Program-made: the position numbers and the translations under genes | In this document: piece by piece, positions 49,875-58,673 of the stretch | Numbering within the stretch: position 1 is the stretch's first letter | Layout: each line of letters starts with the position of its first letter | The notes under the pieces: model-generated | The model's database searches: none | Told to the model about the DNA's origin: nothing | The model's input: the letters and a program-made list of their open reading frames with translations, nothing else | Source: Nocardia niigatensis NBRC 100131 | Lineage (GTDB): Bacteria > Actinomycetota > Actinomycetes > Mycobacteriales > Mycobacteriaceae | Assembly (NCBI RefSeq): GCF_000308655.1 | Contig: NZ_BAGC01000071.1 | Location: 62,001 to 126,000 of the forward strand | Reading direction: 5' to 3' | Length of the DNA stretch: 64,000 nucleotides

Positions 49875-51179
49875 ATGGCTTTGAAGAAGGTGTCGTCCCT
49901 ACGATCGACGCTGGTTCCGCGTGCCGTGCTGGCCGTGACCTCGGTGGCCTTATTGACGGCGACTTTCGCCAGCGGCTGCTCCAGCAGCAACAGTGGGAGC
50001 AACGCCACCGGCGAAAACCTCACCGGCCGTGGGCCGATCACCTATGTCGAGGGCAAGGACACCACCGAGACCGGCGCGGTCAAGCAGCTCATCGAGCGCT
50101 GGAACGTCGCGCACCCGGACGAGAAGGTGACCTTCAAGGAGCAGTCCAACGACGCCTCCCAGCAGTATGACGACCTGGTACAGCACCTGCGCGCCAAGCA
50201 ATCCGACTACGACGTGGTCGCGCTCGACGTGCCGTGGACCGCGGAGTTCGCCGCCAAGGGCTGGATCCAGCCGCTGAAGGACGCCTTCTCCATCGACACC
50301 TCCACGCTGCTCTCGCCGCCGGTCGCCTCCGCGACCTACAACGGCACCCTTTACGCGGCCCCCCGTAACACCAACGGCGGCCTGCTGTTCTACCGCAAGG
50401 ACCTGGTGCCCGAGCCGCCCAAGAACTGGACCGAGCTGCAGGCCGACTGCCCGAAGGCCAAGGACGCCGGAATCGGCTGCTACGCAGGCCAGTTCGCCCA
50501 GTACGAGGGCCTGACCGTGAACACCGCCGAGGTCATCAACGCCTTCGGCGGCAGCTTCGTCGGCTCCGACGGCAAGACCCCGACCGTGAACAGCCCGCAG
50601 GCCAAGCAGGGCCTGCAGACCCTGGTCGACGCGTACAAGAACGGCGAAATGCCGAAGGAGGTCATCACCTTCAAGGAGCCGGAGTCGCAGAACGCCTTCG
50701 TCACCGGCAAGGTGATGTTCATGCGCGGCTGGCCGTCCTCCTTCGGCGAGGCCGGCTCCGACGCCTCCGCGGTGAAGGACAGGTTCGGTGTCGCCCCGCT
50801 GCCCGGCAAGGACGGCATCGGCGCCTCCACCCTGGGTGGCTACAACGCCGCCATCAGCGCCTTCTCCAAGAACAAGGCCACCGCGCTGGACTTCCTGCGA
50901 TTCCTGATCAGCGAGGACGCCCAGCACATCGTGGCCGCCGGCGCCCTGCCGCCGGTGCGGGCCTCCGTGTACGACGATCCGGCGCTGATCGCCAAGATGC
51001 CGTACCTGCCCGCGCTGAAGGACTCCATCGCCTCGGCCGTGCCGCGGCCGGTGACCCCCTTCTACCCGGCGGTGTCGAAGGCGATCCAGGACAACGCCTA
51101 TGCTGCGATCACCGGAACAGAATCGGTCGACGCCGCGATCGACGCCATGCAGAAGGGCATCGAGACCGCCGGATCCTGA
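49875..51179 (+). CDS. sugar-binding lipoprotein of an ABC importer (LpqY-like)
   Basis: A 434-residue family-1 extracellular solute-binding protein. Signal with lipobox FASGC (Cys35 lipidated). The mature part has DYDVVALDVPWTAEFAAKGW, closely like mycobacterial LpqY, plus PRNTNGGLLFYRKDLVPEPP and GASTLGGYNAAISAFSKNKA. M. tuberculosis LpqY-SugABC recycles trehalose released during mycolate transfer, and this is the likely analogue, though other alpha-glucosides cannot be excluded. GGAG sits 8 nt before the ATG. It is the first gene of a three-gene operon with two permeases. Confidence 0.88.
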   Translation: MALKKVSSLRSTLVPRAVLAVTSVALLTATFASGCSSSNSGSNATGENLTGRGPITYVEGKDTTETGAVKQLIERWNVAHPDEKVTFKEQSNDASQQYDDLVQHLRAKQSDYDVVALDVPWTAEFAAKGWIQPLKDAFSIDTSTLLSPPVASATYNGTLYAAPRNTNGGLLFYRKDLVPEPPKNWTELQADCPKAKDAGIGCYAGQFAQYEGLTVNTAEVINAFGGSFVGSDGKTPTVNSPQAKQGLQTLVDAYKNGEMPKEVITFKEPESQNAFVTGKVMFMRGWPSSFGEAGSDASAVKDRFGVAPLPGKDGIGASTLGGYNAAISAFSKNKATALDFLRFLISEDAQHIVAAGALPPVRASVYDDPALIAKMPYLPALKDSIASAVPRPVTPFYPAVSKAIQDNAYAAITGTESVDAAIDAMQKGIETAGS

Positions 51180-51243
51180 GACGCGCTCACACCCCATGCG
51201 CGCACCACGATCCATCGCGTAGCCCCGTAGGAGAGAAGAAAAG

Positions 51244-52278
51244 GTGTCACGTCCTTCGGGAGCGACCGATGTCGCGCCGCCGCCCGACCTGACGGAAAAA
51301 GCAATGCGAGACGACCAGCCACGACCGAAACGCCGCGGGTCCGCCCTCGGGGTTTCGGCCCGGGCCTGGATGTTCGTCGCGCCCGTACTGCTCGCACTGA
51401 CCGTCGTCATCGGCTATCCGGTGGGCCGGGCGGTGTGGATGTCCTTTCAGAAGGACGCCGGCCTGGACAAATCCACCGGCATGTTCGTCGAAGGCGGCAG
51501 CGCCGGATTCAGCAACTACAGCCACTGGCTGCTGCAGCAGTGCACCAACTCGCTCGGCGAGACCGTGTCCTGCCCGCCCGGCAACACCGGCTCCCAGTTC
51601 TGGGCCGCCGTCGGGGTCACCCTGCTGTTCACCGTGGTCACGGTGGCGCTCGAATCCACCATCGGGCTCGGCATGGCGGTCATCATGGGCAAGACCTTCA
51701 AGGGCCGGGCGCTGCTGCGCGCCGCCGTGCTGATCCCCTGGGCCATCCCGACCGCGGTCACAGCGCGGTTGTGGGAGTTCATGTTCCAGTACAACGGCGT
51801 GGTGAACCGGGTCCTCGGCACCCACATCCTGTGGACCGCCGACGCCTGGCCCGCGCGCTTCGCGGTCATCATCGCCGACGTGTGGAAGACCACCCCGTTC
51901 ATGGCGCTGCTGATCCTGGCCGGCCTGCAGGTCATCCCGGAGGACGTCTACGAGGCGGCCCGGGTGGACGGTGCGTCCGCCTGGCAGCGCTTCGTGTACA
52001 TCACGCTGCCGCTGCTGAAACCCGCTCTGCTGGTGGCGATCCTGTTCCGCACCATGGACGCGCTGCGCCTGTACGACCTGCCCGCCATCATGACGCGCAA
52101 CCTGGCCGCCACCCGCACCGTCTCGATGCTGGTGACGGAGTCGAAGTCGTTGCCCAACAGCGCTTCCGCGCTGTCGGTCATCACCTTCCTGCTCATCTTC
52201 ACCGTGGCGTTCTTCTTGGTGAAGGTGCTGGGCGCGAACGCCGTTCGCACCCAGGAAGAGCAGCGGGAGGCGCACTGA
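51244..52278 (+). CDS. sugar ABC importer permease (SugA-like)
   Basis: A 344-residue MalF-type permease. After a short cytoplasmic N-terminus there are six helices (WMFVAPVLLALTVVIGYPVG first). An extended periplasmic loop follows helix 1 and holds two Cys (QQCTNSLGETVSCPPGN). The EAA coupling motif reads YEAARVDGASAWQRFVYITLPLL. It pairs with the next gene, starting TGATG (1-nt overlap). The GTG start has a GGAGAGAAG element upstream. It is the membrane half of the LpqY-dependent importer; the ATPase is probably the one at 43207. Confidence 0.9.
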   Translation: MSRPSGATDVAPPPDLTEKAMRDDQPRPKRRGSALGVSARAWMFVAPVLLALTVVIGYPVGRAVWMSFQKDAGLDKSTGMFVEGGSAGFSNYSHWLLQQCTNSLGETVSCPPGNTGSQFWAAVGVTLLFTVVTVALESTIGLGMAVIMGKTFKGRALLRAAVLIPWAIPTAVTARLWEFMFQYNGVVNRVLGTHILWTADAWPARFAVIIADVWKTTPFMALLILAGLQVIPEDVYEAARVDGASAWQRFVYITLPLLKPALLVAILFRTMDALRLYDLPAIMTRNLAATRTVSMLVTESKSLPNSASALSVITFLLIFTVAFFLVKVLGANAVRTQEEQREAH

Positions 52279-53177
52279 TGAGCATCGATATCACCGAGAA
52301 CGTCGTGGCCGAACCGAAAAAGCCGATCCAGCAATCGGTTTCGTGGACCAAGCGACTGAAGTCCGGGCGCGTGTACCTGGGTGCGCTGATCGTGCTGGTG
52401 TGGGGGCTCGGCCCCTTCTACTGGATGGTCGTCACCGCCCTGCGCGATCCGGCCTACACCTTCGACAACACGCCGTGGCCGACCCACGTCACGCTCGAGA
52501 ACTTCCGCAACGCCTTCGACACCAGCCGCGGCAACAACTTCGGCCGCGCGCTGGTCAACAGCGTGGTCATCGGCAGCGCCACCACGGCGGCCGCGCTGAT
52601 CCTGGGCGTGATGGCGGCCTACGCGCTGGCCCGGCTGACCTTCAAGGGCAAGTACCTGGTGTCCGGGCTGGTGCTGTCGGCCTCCATGTTCCCGGCCGTC
52701 GTGCTGGTGACCCCGCTGTTCCAGCTGTTCACCAATATCGGCTGGATCGGCCAGTACCAGGCCATGATCATTCCGAACATCTCGTTCGTGCTGCCCATGA
52801 CGGTGTACATCCTGGCCTCGTTCTTCGCCGAGCTGCCCTGGGAACTGGAGGAGGCCGCCCGCATCGACGGCGCGTCGCGGTTCCAGGCGTTCCGGCTGAT
52901 CATGCTGCCGCTGGCCGCGCCGGCCGTGTTCACCACCGCGATCCTGGCGTTCATCGCCGCGGTCAACGAATACCTGCTGGCCTCCCTGCTCTCCAGCGAC
53001 AAGACGGAACCGGTGACCAAGGCGATCGCCCGCTTCTCCGGCAACGATCCGCTGGTTCCGCCGTACACCGCGATCATGGCCGCGGGCACCATCGTCACCA
53101 TCCCGCTCGTCATCATGGTGCTGCTGTTCCAGCGCCGCATCATCTCCGGACTCACCGCCGGCGGCGTCAAGAGCTGA
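52278..53177 (+). CDS. sugar ABC importer permease (SugB-like)
   Basis: A 299-residue MalG-type permease with six helices, from YLGALIVLVWGLGPFYWMVV to the C-terminal IVTIPLVIMVLLFQRRIISG. The EAA coupling motif is LEEAARIDGASRFQAFRLIM. The C-terminal LTAGGVKS ending is typical of sugar importers, where it contacts the ATPase. It overlaps the SugA-like gene by one nt (TGATG). A hairpin follows shortly after the stop, closing the three-gene operon, which contains no ATPase gene. Confidence 0.9.
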   Translation: MSIDITENVVAEPKKPIQQSVSWTKRLKSGRVYLGALIVLVWGLGPFYWMVVTALRDPAYTFDNTPWPTHVTLENFRNAFDTSRGNNFGRALVNSVVIGSATTAAALILGVMAAYALARLTFKGKYLVSGLVLSASMFPAVVLVTPLFQLFTNIGWIGQYQAMIIPNISFVLPMTVYILASFFAELPWELEEAARIDGASRFQAFRLIMLPLAAPAVFTTAILAFIAAVNEYLLASLLSSDKTEPVTKAIARFSGNDPLVPPYTAIMAAGTIVTIPLVIMVLLFQRRIISGLTAGGVKS

Positions 53178-53189
53178 CCGCTCGGGGGA

Positions 53190-53220
53190 GTGGTCCGGGG
53201 CCGTTGTCCCGGAACCACTT
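53190..53220 (+). terminator. terminator after the sugar importer operon
   Basis: A hairpin AGTGGTCCGGG / CCCGGAACCACT with one bulged base and an 8-nt loop, 13 nt after the stop. Confidence 0.6.
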
Positions 53221-53319
53221 ACCCCGTCCGTCCGGGCGCGTCGATTAGCATTGGACCCGCCGCGCGGGGTGGTCGCGGTCGCCTCGAAAGCTTTGTCGAC
53301 GCTCCGGAAGGAGATGCTC

Positions 53320-55587
53320 GTGAGCTCGTCCCGCAGCAGGCGGCGTGGGGAATCCGCGTCATCGACCAGCACGGCCGGGTGGAACGAGCTGGCCCGGGCG
53401 GCCGCCCAGCGGGCGCGCCACGCATCGCACGGCAGGCCCCGGCGCCGTCCCAAACCGCCCCGCGGTCCCGATCAGCCCGAACCCGCGCCGCGCCCGCCGC
53501 GCACCCGCGCGCAACGCATCGGGCGACCGGTGCTGGCGGTGTTCCTGGTCCTGGTGGTCATGCCGACCACCCTGCTGGGCATCGCCTACTGGAGCGCCGA
53601 GATCCCGGACCCGAATACGGTGCAGACCAACCAGATCGCCACCATCCTCAGCTCCGACGGCGCCACCGTGATCGCGAAAGTCGTTCCGCCGGAAGGCAAT
53701 CGGGTACCGGTGCCGCTGACCGACGTGCCGCTGCCGGTGCGCCGGGCCGTCCTGGCCGCCGAAGACCGCAACTTCTACAGCAATCCGGGCTACTCCACCT
53801 CCGCGTTCCTGCGCGCGGCTCGCGACAACCTGCTCGGCCGCGACGACGCTGGCGGCGGCTCCACCATTACGCAGCAGTACGTGAAGAACGCCTTCCTGAC
53901 CTCGGAACGCACCCTGAGCCGCAAGATGCGCGAGCTCATCATCTCCGCCAAGATGGCCCGCGAATGGAGCAAGGACGACATCCTCGCGGCGTATCTCAAC
54001 ACCATCTACTACGGGCGCGGCGCCTACGGCATCTCGGCCGCGGCCAACGCGTACTTCGGCAAACCCGCGCCCGCGCTGACCCTCGCCGAGGGCGCGGTCC
54101 TGGCCTCGGTGATCCGCACCCCCTCGCTGCTGGATCCGGAGACCCACCTCGAACAGCTGCGCGCCCGCTGGAACTACGTGCTCGACGGCATGGTCGAGAT
54201 GGGTGAGCTCGGCCACAACGACCGTGCCGCCACCCAGTTTCCGGCCATCGTGCCCGGTCCCCAGGCCGACGACAGCACCCCGCGCGGCCCCGAGGGCCTG
54301 ATCCGCGCCCAGGTGCTGCGCGAACTGCGCGCCTCCGGGATCGGCGAGCGAGAACTGAACACCGGTGCGCTGCAGATCATCACGACCATCGACGCCAAGG
54401 CGCAGCAGGCCGCGCTGAACGCGGTCGGCTCCGTGTTGGGCGGGCAGCCCGGCGAACTGCGCACCGCGGTGGTGTCGGTCGACCCGCGCTCGGGAGCGGT
54501 GCGCGCCTACTACGGCGGGCCCGACGGCATCGGCTTCGATTTCGCGCAGGCCCCGCTGCAAACCGGTTCGGCCTTCAAGACTTTCGCCGTGGTGGCCGCG
54601 CTCGAGCAGGGCATTCCGCTGTCCTACCGGCTCGACAGCGCACCCCTCACCGTCAATGGGGAGAAGATCCAGAACGTGGGCAACGAGTCCTGCGGCATCT
54701 GCTCCCTGGGCGAGGCCTTCAAACGCTCGCTCAACACCAGCTTCTACCGGCTCGCGCAGTCGCTGTTCGAGGGCCCGAAAGCCATTGCGGACGCGGCACA
54801 TCGGGCCGGGATCCCCGACCAGATTCCGGGCGTGCCCGGCAAGACGCTCACCGAGGACGGCGGCGGACCACCGCTGCCGGCCATCGTGCTCGGCGCGTAT
54901 TCGGTCCGCCCCATCGACATGGCCTCCGCCTACGCCACCCTCGCCGCCTCCGGCGTCTACCGCGCGCCCTACTTCGTGCAGAAGGTCGTGACCGGCGACG
55001 GCCGGGTGCTGCTCGACCGCGGCGCGGACCCGCGCAAGCCCGAACAGCGCATCCAGGCCACGGTCGCCGACGCCGTCACCGGCGCCATGCTCCCCATCGC
55101 CGCCTACTCCAACGGCCACACCCTGGCCGGCGGCCGCCCCTCCGCCGCCAAGACCGGCACCACCCAGCTCGGCGAGAGCGGCCAGAACAAGGACGCCTGG
55201 ATGGTCGGCTTCACCCCGTCCCTGTCCACCGCCGTCTGGGTGGGAACCGAACAGCCCCAACCCATCCACACCGCCCGCGGCGCGGCCATCTACGGCTCCG
55301 GCCTCCCCGCCGACCTGTGGAAACAGACCATGGACGCCGCACTCGACGGCACCCCAGTCGACCAATTCCCCAATCCAGCCCTCAGCTCCGCCCCACCCCC
55401 CAACCTGATCCCCGACCAAACCCCCGATCCGGCCACCGGAACACCCCCCGCCACCGGCAATTTCGACCTCCTCAACCCGCCCATCCCGACGTCCCCCCAG
55501 CAACAACCGGTGCTGGTCATCCCCCCGGCCACGACCCCCAGGGAAGTGGAGATCTTCCCCGGCCTGAGCGTTCCGGTCCCCGGCTAG
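53320..55587 (+). CDS. class A penicillin-binding protein (bifunctional, PonA-like)
   Basis: A 755-residue bifunctional peptidoglycan synthase. It has a basic, Pro/Arg-rich cytoplasmic tail, one membrane helix at about residues 67-90, a GT51 transglycosylase domain (catalytic Glu in AVLAAEDRNFYSNPG, near residue 148; GGGSTITQQYVKN), then a transpeptidase domain with SAFK (Ser417), SLNTSF (SxN) and AKTGTTQ (KTG). A Pro-rich C-terminus follows. GGAAGGAG lies 6 nt before the GTG at 53320, which fixes the start over TTG 53251. It is a second, shorter-tailed copy of the PonA1 encoded at 59197. Confidence 0.93.
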   Translation: MSSSRSRRRGESASSTSTAGWNELARAAAQRARHASHGRPRRRPKPPRGPDQPEPAPRPPRTRAQRIGRPVLAVFLVLVVMPTTLLGIAYWSAEIPDPNTVQTNQIATILSSDGATVIAKVVPPEGNRVPVPLTDVPLPVRRAVLAAEDRNFYSNPGYSTSAFLRAARDNLLGRDDAGGGSTITQQYVKNAFLTSERTLSRKMRELIISAKMAREWSKDDILAAYLNTIYYGRGAYGISAAANAYFGKPAPALTLAEGAVLASVIRTPSLLDPETHLEQLRARWNYVLDGMVEMGELGHNDRAATQFPAIVPGPQADDSTPRGPEGLIRAQVLRELRASGIGERELNTGALQIITTIDAKAQQAALNAVGSVLGGQPGELRTAVVSVDPRSGAVRAYYGGPDGIGFDFAQAPLQTGSAFKTFAVVAALEQGIPLSYRLDSAPLTVNGEKIQNVGNESCGICSLGEAFKRSLNTSFYRLAQSLFEGPKAIADAAHRAGIPDQIPGVPGKTLTEDGGGPPLPAIVLGAYSVRPIDMASAYATLAASGVYRAPYFVQKVVTGDGRVLLDRGADPRKPEQRIQATVADAVTGAMLPIAAYSNGHTLAGGRPSAAKTGTTQLGESGQNKDAWMVGFTPSLSTAVWVGTEQPQPIHTARGAAIYGSGLPADLWKQTMDAALDGTPVDQFPNPALSSAPPPNLIPDQTPDPATGTPPATGNFDLLNPPIPTSPQQQPVLVIPPATTPREVEIFPGLSVPVPG

Positions 55588-55897
55588 CCAGCGATCTGTC
55601 CGCGTATGCCAAGGCGACAACCGATTTCGCAACGGCTGGGGTAACTCATCGCGCACGTCCGGAATTCGTTCGGCTCCCACCCGCCGGCACGCGTGCCCAA
55701 CCCCACGGCTCCCGGCCGCGCGCTAGGGGCTCGGAGAGGCGGTATTGATCATGTTTCGTGCCTCCGCGCCCATCCGTGCGCGGCCGCGGATATTGTGGAA
55801 GCCGCCACCGGATTCAGCGACTCCGGATGACGGTGGCAGGATGCGGGTTGGGAGCAGGGTGGGGTCGGAGACAGCACGAGACATAGGGGCGACGCCG
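55588..55897. other. 310-bp gap without recognised feature
   Basis: Between the class A PBP gene and the first GyrI-like gene. No convincing reading frame, hairpin or RNA gene was seen. TAGGGG lies shortly before the GTG at 55898, so a promoter or ribosome binding site is likely near its end. Confidence 0.5.
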
Positions 55898-56353
55898 GTG
55901 GAATTCAATGTCGTTGAACGCCACGAAACGCTGGTAGCCGGAACGGTGCTACGCAGTCCGGCACTCGCGGTCGAAGGGCCGCGCCGCGCGAAGGTCGAGG
56001 AGGCCTGGAAACGTAATCTGGCACGCGATCTGCCCGGCCCGCCGGCGACCGCCTATGTGGATCACGCACCCGAGATCGGTTCGTATCTGACACATATCGT
56101 GGGCTACGAATGCAAGAAGGCGGACGACCTATTGCCCGGCGATGTACTCGCCCGTATCCCGGCCGGTAAATTCGCTCGCATCATTCGCAGTGGCGACAAT
56201 CTCGGCGACATCATCGTGTCGATCTGGCGCACGGTCTGGGACCTCGAGGCGGCGGGCACCCTGGTGCGCGCCTACACCGGGGATTTCGAGCACTATCCGG
56301 ACAACCGGACCGTGGAGGTTTTCGTCGCGCTGGATCCGAGCGTGGAGGGGTAG
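55898..56353 (+). CDS. GyrI-like (effector-binding domain) protein, first of pair
   Basis: A 151-residue single-domain protein. The pattern fits the GyrI-like/AraC effector-binding fold: an N-terminal beta strand FNVVERHETLVAGTVLRSP, a helix VEEAWKRNLARDL, then HIVGYECKKADDLLPGDVLA (GY core) and the phi-P-A-G-K-F-A motif IPAGKFARI, ending TVEVFVALDP. These domains bind cationic or hydrophobic small molecules. The GTG at 55898 is preferred because conserved sequence begins there; an open extension runs to 55745. It lies 5 nt before a paralog. Confidence 0.75.
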   Translation: MEFNVVERHETLVAGTVLRSPALAVEGPRRAKVEEAWKRNLARDLPGPPATAYVDHAPEIGSYLTHIVGYECKKADDLLPGDVLARIPAGKFARIIRSGDNLGDIIVSIWRTVWDLEAAGTLVRAYTGDFEHYPDNRTVEVFVALDPSVEG

Positions 56354-56358
56354 GGGCC

Positions 56359-56784
56359 GTGGACTTCGAAATCGTCACCCTGGATGAGTTCCTGGTCGGC
56401 GGGCTGACCATCCCCCTGGCGGGCCGCGAGGTCACCGCCCGCGACCTGGACCTGGTCAACTTCACCTGGGATCGCTATCTGGCCCGGGAGAAGAGCGCCG
56501 AACGCGTCGCGGCCTACATCGGCCAGAACGACCACGCGGTAGCCGTTCTGGGATACCAGCTTTCGGGCATGACCGACCTCGACACCGGCGATGTGATGAC
56601 CCGCATCCCCGCCGGCCGCTACGCCAAATTCGTTGTCTCCGACAAACCTTACGACCTGCTGCGCACCGCGTGGGCCAAGGTCGCCAAGGCCGAGAACGCG
56701 GGCACCATCACCCGCTCCCACACCGCGGAGATCGAGCGCTACACCGGCCCCACCTCGGTCGAGGTCTACGTCTCCCTCGACTGA
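56359..56784 (+). CDS. GyrI-like (effector-binding domain) protein, second of pair
   Basis: A 141-residue paralog of the preceding gene. It has FEIVTLDEFLVGGLTIPLAG, FTWDRYLAREKSAERV, VAVLGYQLSGMTDLDTGDVM, IPAGRYAKFVV and terminal SVEVYVSLD. The shared IPAG-[KR]-[FY]-A-[RK] motif and ending show common ancestry by tandem duplication. The GTG start is preceded by AGGGGCC and lies 5 nt after the first gene's stop, so the two are co-translated and may form a heterodimer. It may act as a stand-alone drug or metabolite sensor or sequestering protein. A terminator shared with ino1 follows. Confidence 0.78.
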   Translation: MDFEIVTLDEFLVGGLTIPLAGREVTARDLDLVNFTWDRYLAREKSAERVAAYIGQNDHAVAVLGYQLSGMTDLDTGDVMTRIPAGRYAKFVVSDKPYDLLRTAWAKVAKAENAGTITRSHTAEIERYTGPTSVEVYVSLD

Positions 56785-56796
56785 GATCGGACGACG

Positions 56797-56829
56797 AAGG
56801 GCGGCATCGCGAACCGCGATGCCGCCCTT
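56797..56829. terminator. bidirectional terminator between the GyrI-like gene and ino1
   Basis: A perfect 15-bp stem AAGGGCGGCATCGCG/CGCGATGCCGCCCTT with the loop AAC. It is followed by T-containing sequence on the plus strand and lies 17 nt after the ino1 stop on the minus strand. Confidence 0.88.
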
Positions 56830-56845
56830 TGCTTTACGAACGTCC

Positions 56846-57943
56846 CTACTCGGCCCCGATGATGAAGGCCTCCAGCTGGGCGCGCGCGACGTCGTCGGCG
56901 AGCTGCTTGGGCGGGGACTTCATCAGGTAGGCCGACGCCGGGAGGACGGGGCCGCCGATGCCGCGGTCGCGGGCGATCTTGGCCGCGCGCACGGCGTCGA
57001 TGATGATGCCGGCCGAGTTCGGCGAGTCCCACACCTCGAGCTTGTACTCCAGGTTCAGCGGCACGTCACCGAAGGCGCGACCCTCGAGCCGGACGTAGGC
57101 CCACTTGCGGTCGTCGAGCCACTCGACGTAGTCCGACGGGCCGATGTGCACGTTGCGGTCGTACACCTTGCCCGAGAGCGGGCCCTCGAGGTTGGAGGTC
57201 ACGGCCTGGGTCTTGGAGACCTTCTTCGACTCCAGCCGCTCGCGCTCGAGCATGTTCTTGAAGTCCATGTTGCCGCCGACGTTGAGCTGGTAGGTGCGGT
57301 CCAGCACGACGCCGCGGTCCTCGAACAGCTTGGCCATCACACGGTGGGTGATGGTCGCGCCGACCTGGGACTTGATGTCGTCACCGACGATCGGCACACC
57401 GGCGTCGACGAACTTCTGCGCCCAGACCGGGTCGGAGGCGATGAACACCGGCAGCGCGTTGACGAAGGCCACACCCGCGTCGATGGCGCACTGGGCGTAG
57501 AACTTGTCGGCCTCTTCGGATCCGACCGGAAGGTAGGAGACGAGGACGTCGACCTTGGCATCCTGCAGCACCTTGACGACGTCGACCGGGTCGGCCTCGG
57601 AAAGCTCGATGGTCTGCGCGTAGTACTTGCCGATGCCGTCCAGCGTGGGACCGCGCTGCACGGTGATGCCCGACGGCGGCACGTCGGAGATCTTGATGGT
57701 GTTGTTCTCGCTGGCGAAGATCGCGTCGGACAGGTCGAAGCCGACCTTCTTGGCGTCGACATCGAACGCGGCGACGAACTTCACATCGCGGACGTGGTAG
57801 GGACCGAACTTCACATGCATGAGTCCGGGAACGGTCGAATTCTCGTCCGCGTCCTTGTAGTACTGCACGCCCTGAACCAGGGAAGATGCGCAGTTACCCA
57901 CGCCGACGATGGCCACCCGAACTTCGGTGTTGATCTCACTCAT
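56846..57943 (-). CDS. ino1: inositol-3-phosphate synthase
   Basis: A 365-residue enzyme converting glucose 6-phosphate to inositol 3-phosphate with NAD, feeding phosphatidylinositol, PIM/LAM and mycothiol synthesis. The Rossmann motif is VRVAIVGVGNCASSLVQGV. Other landmarks are VDVLVSYLPVGSEEADKFYA, GVPIVGDDIKSQVGATITHR (active-site region), LNVGGNMDFKNMLERERLES and GPSDYVEWLDDRKW. Length and sequence fit the actinobacterial Ino1 (Rv0046c). The ATG is 8 nt inside the end of the PadR gene, so the regulator and enzyme are co-transcribed and coupled. Confidence 0.97.
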   Translation of the reverse strand: MSEINTEVRVAIVGVGNCASSLVQGVQYYKDADENSTVPGLMHVKFGPYHVRDVKFVAAFDVDAKKVGFDLSDAIFASENNTIKISDVPPSGITVQRGPTLDGIGKYYAQTIELSEADPVDVVKVLQDAKVDVLVSYLPVGSEEADKFYAQCAIDAGVAFVNALPVFIASDPVWAQKFVDAGVPIVGDDIKSQVGATITHRVMAKLFEDRGVVLDRTYQLNVGGNMDFKNMLERERLESKKVSKTQAVTSNLEGPLSGKVYDRNVHIGPSDYVEWLDDRKWAYVRLEGRAFGDVPLNLEYKLEVWDSPNSAGIIIDAVRAAKIARDRGIGGPVLPASAYLMKSPPKQLADDVARAQLEAFIIGAE

Positions 57944-58493
57944 GGCCGATATTTCCCTCTTTCTGTGGTGCCGCCTTCGTCGATTGCTCCGCAGCAATCA
58001 ACTCGTTGAGCCAGCGCACTTCGCGCTCGCTTGATTCGAGACCGAGTTGATGGAGCTGGCGGGTATAGCGGTCCAGTTGCCCGCTGGCGCGTTTTATCGC
58101 TTCCCGCAGTCCTTCTCGGCGCTCCTCGACCTGCCTCCGCCGTCCCTCCAGGATTCGCATCCGCGCTTCCGCGGGGGTGCGGCCGAAGAAGGCCAGATGA
58201 ACGCCGAAGCCGTCGTCGGTGTAGTTCTGTGGTCCGGTATCGGCGAGCAGTTCCGCGAACCGCTCCCGCCCGGTGTCGGTCAGGTTGTAGACGCGCCGCG
58301 CACGGCGTGTTGCCAAGCCCTGCGGACTCTCCTCCGCGATGAGGCCGTCGGACTGCATGCGCCGCAGGGTCGGATACAGCGACCCGTAGGAGAAGGCCCG
58401 GAACGGGCCCAGCAGACCGGTGAGCCGCTTGCGCAACTCGTAGCCGTGCATCGGTGATTCGAGGAGCAGCCCGAGGATTGCCAACTCCAGCAC
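57936..58493 (-). CDS. PadR-family regulator, coupled to ino1
   Basis: A 185-residue PadR protein. The N-terminal winged helix LELAILGLLLESPMHGYELR, FRAFSYGSLYPTLRRMQSDG and RRVYNLTDTGRERFAELL is followed by a C-terminal Vir-type dimerisation coil (LEGRRRQVEERREGLREAIK). GGAGGTG precedes the GTG at 58493. It matches Rv0047c in position. Its 3' end overlaps ino1, and the perfect repeat TATATCG-CGC-CGATATA at 58550-58566 upstream is a likely operator, giving autoregulation and control of inositol synthesis. Confidence 0.9.
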   Translation of the reverse strand: MLELAILGLLLESPMHGYELRKRLTGLLGPFRAFSYGSLYPTLRRMQSDGLIAEESPQGLATRRARRVYNLTDTGRERFAELLADTGPQNYTDDGFGVHLAFFGRTPAEARMRILEGRRRQVEERREGLREAIKRASGQLDRYTRQLHQLGLESSEREVRWLNELIAAEQSTKAAPQKEGNIGHE

Positions 58494-58549
58494 GGGCTTC
58501 ACCTCCTGACTGTTGTGTTCAGACCTAACCGATGGATGCAGTTCCAAAC

Positions 58550-58566
58550 TATATCGCGCCGATATA
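58550..58566. promoter_or_regulatory. palindromic operator in the padR/DUF5318 intergenic region
   Basis: TATATCG-CGC-CGATATA: 7-bp perfect arms in an otherwise GC-rich region, 57 nt upstream of the padR start and within the divergent promoter region. On the minus strand TATAGT overlaps its edge and could be a -10 element. Confidence 0.6.
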
Positions 58567-58660
58567 TTTTGCGCGCACTCCGCCGCCGGCGACGGCCCCC
58601 GGCGGCGCCGAAAGTTCCGGGGAGGCGGAACAGCGCGTGCGGGCTCGGGGCCCCCGCAAG

Positions 58661-58666
58661 TACTCT
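58661..58666 (+). promoter_or_regulatory. -10 element of a leaderless promoter (DUF5318 gene)
   Basis: TACTCT, 7 nt before the GTG at 58674. Confidence 0.55.
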
Positions 58667-58673
58667 GGGTCCC

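Noticed and set aside
53359..55680. Long minus-strand frame opposite the class A PBP gene
   Set aside because: Gly/His/Arg-rich shadow frame; the plus strand encodes intact GT51 and transpeptidase motifs.
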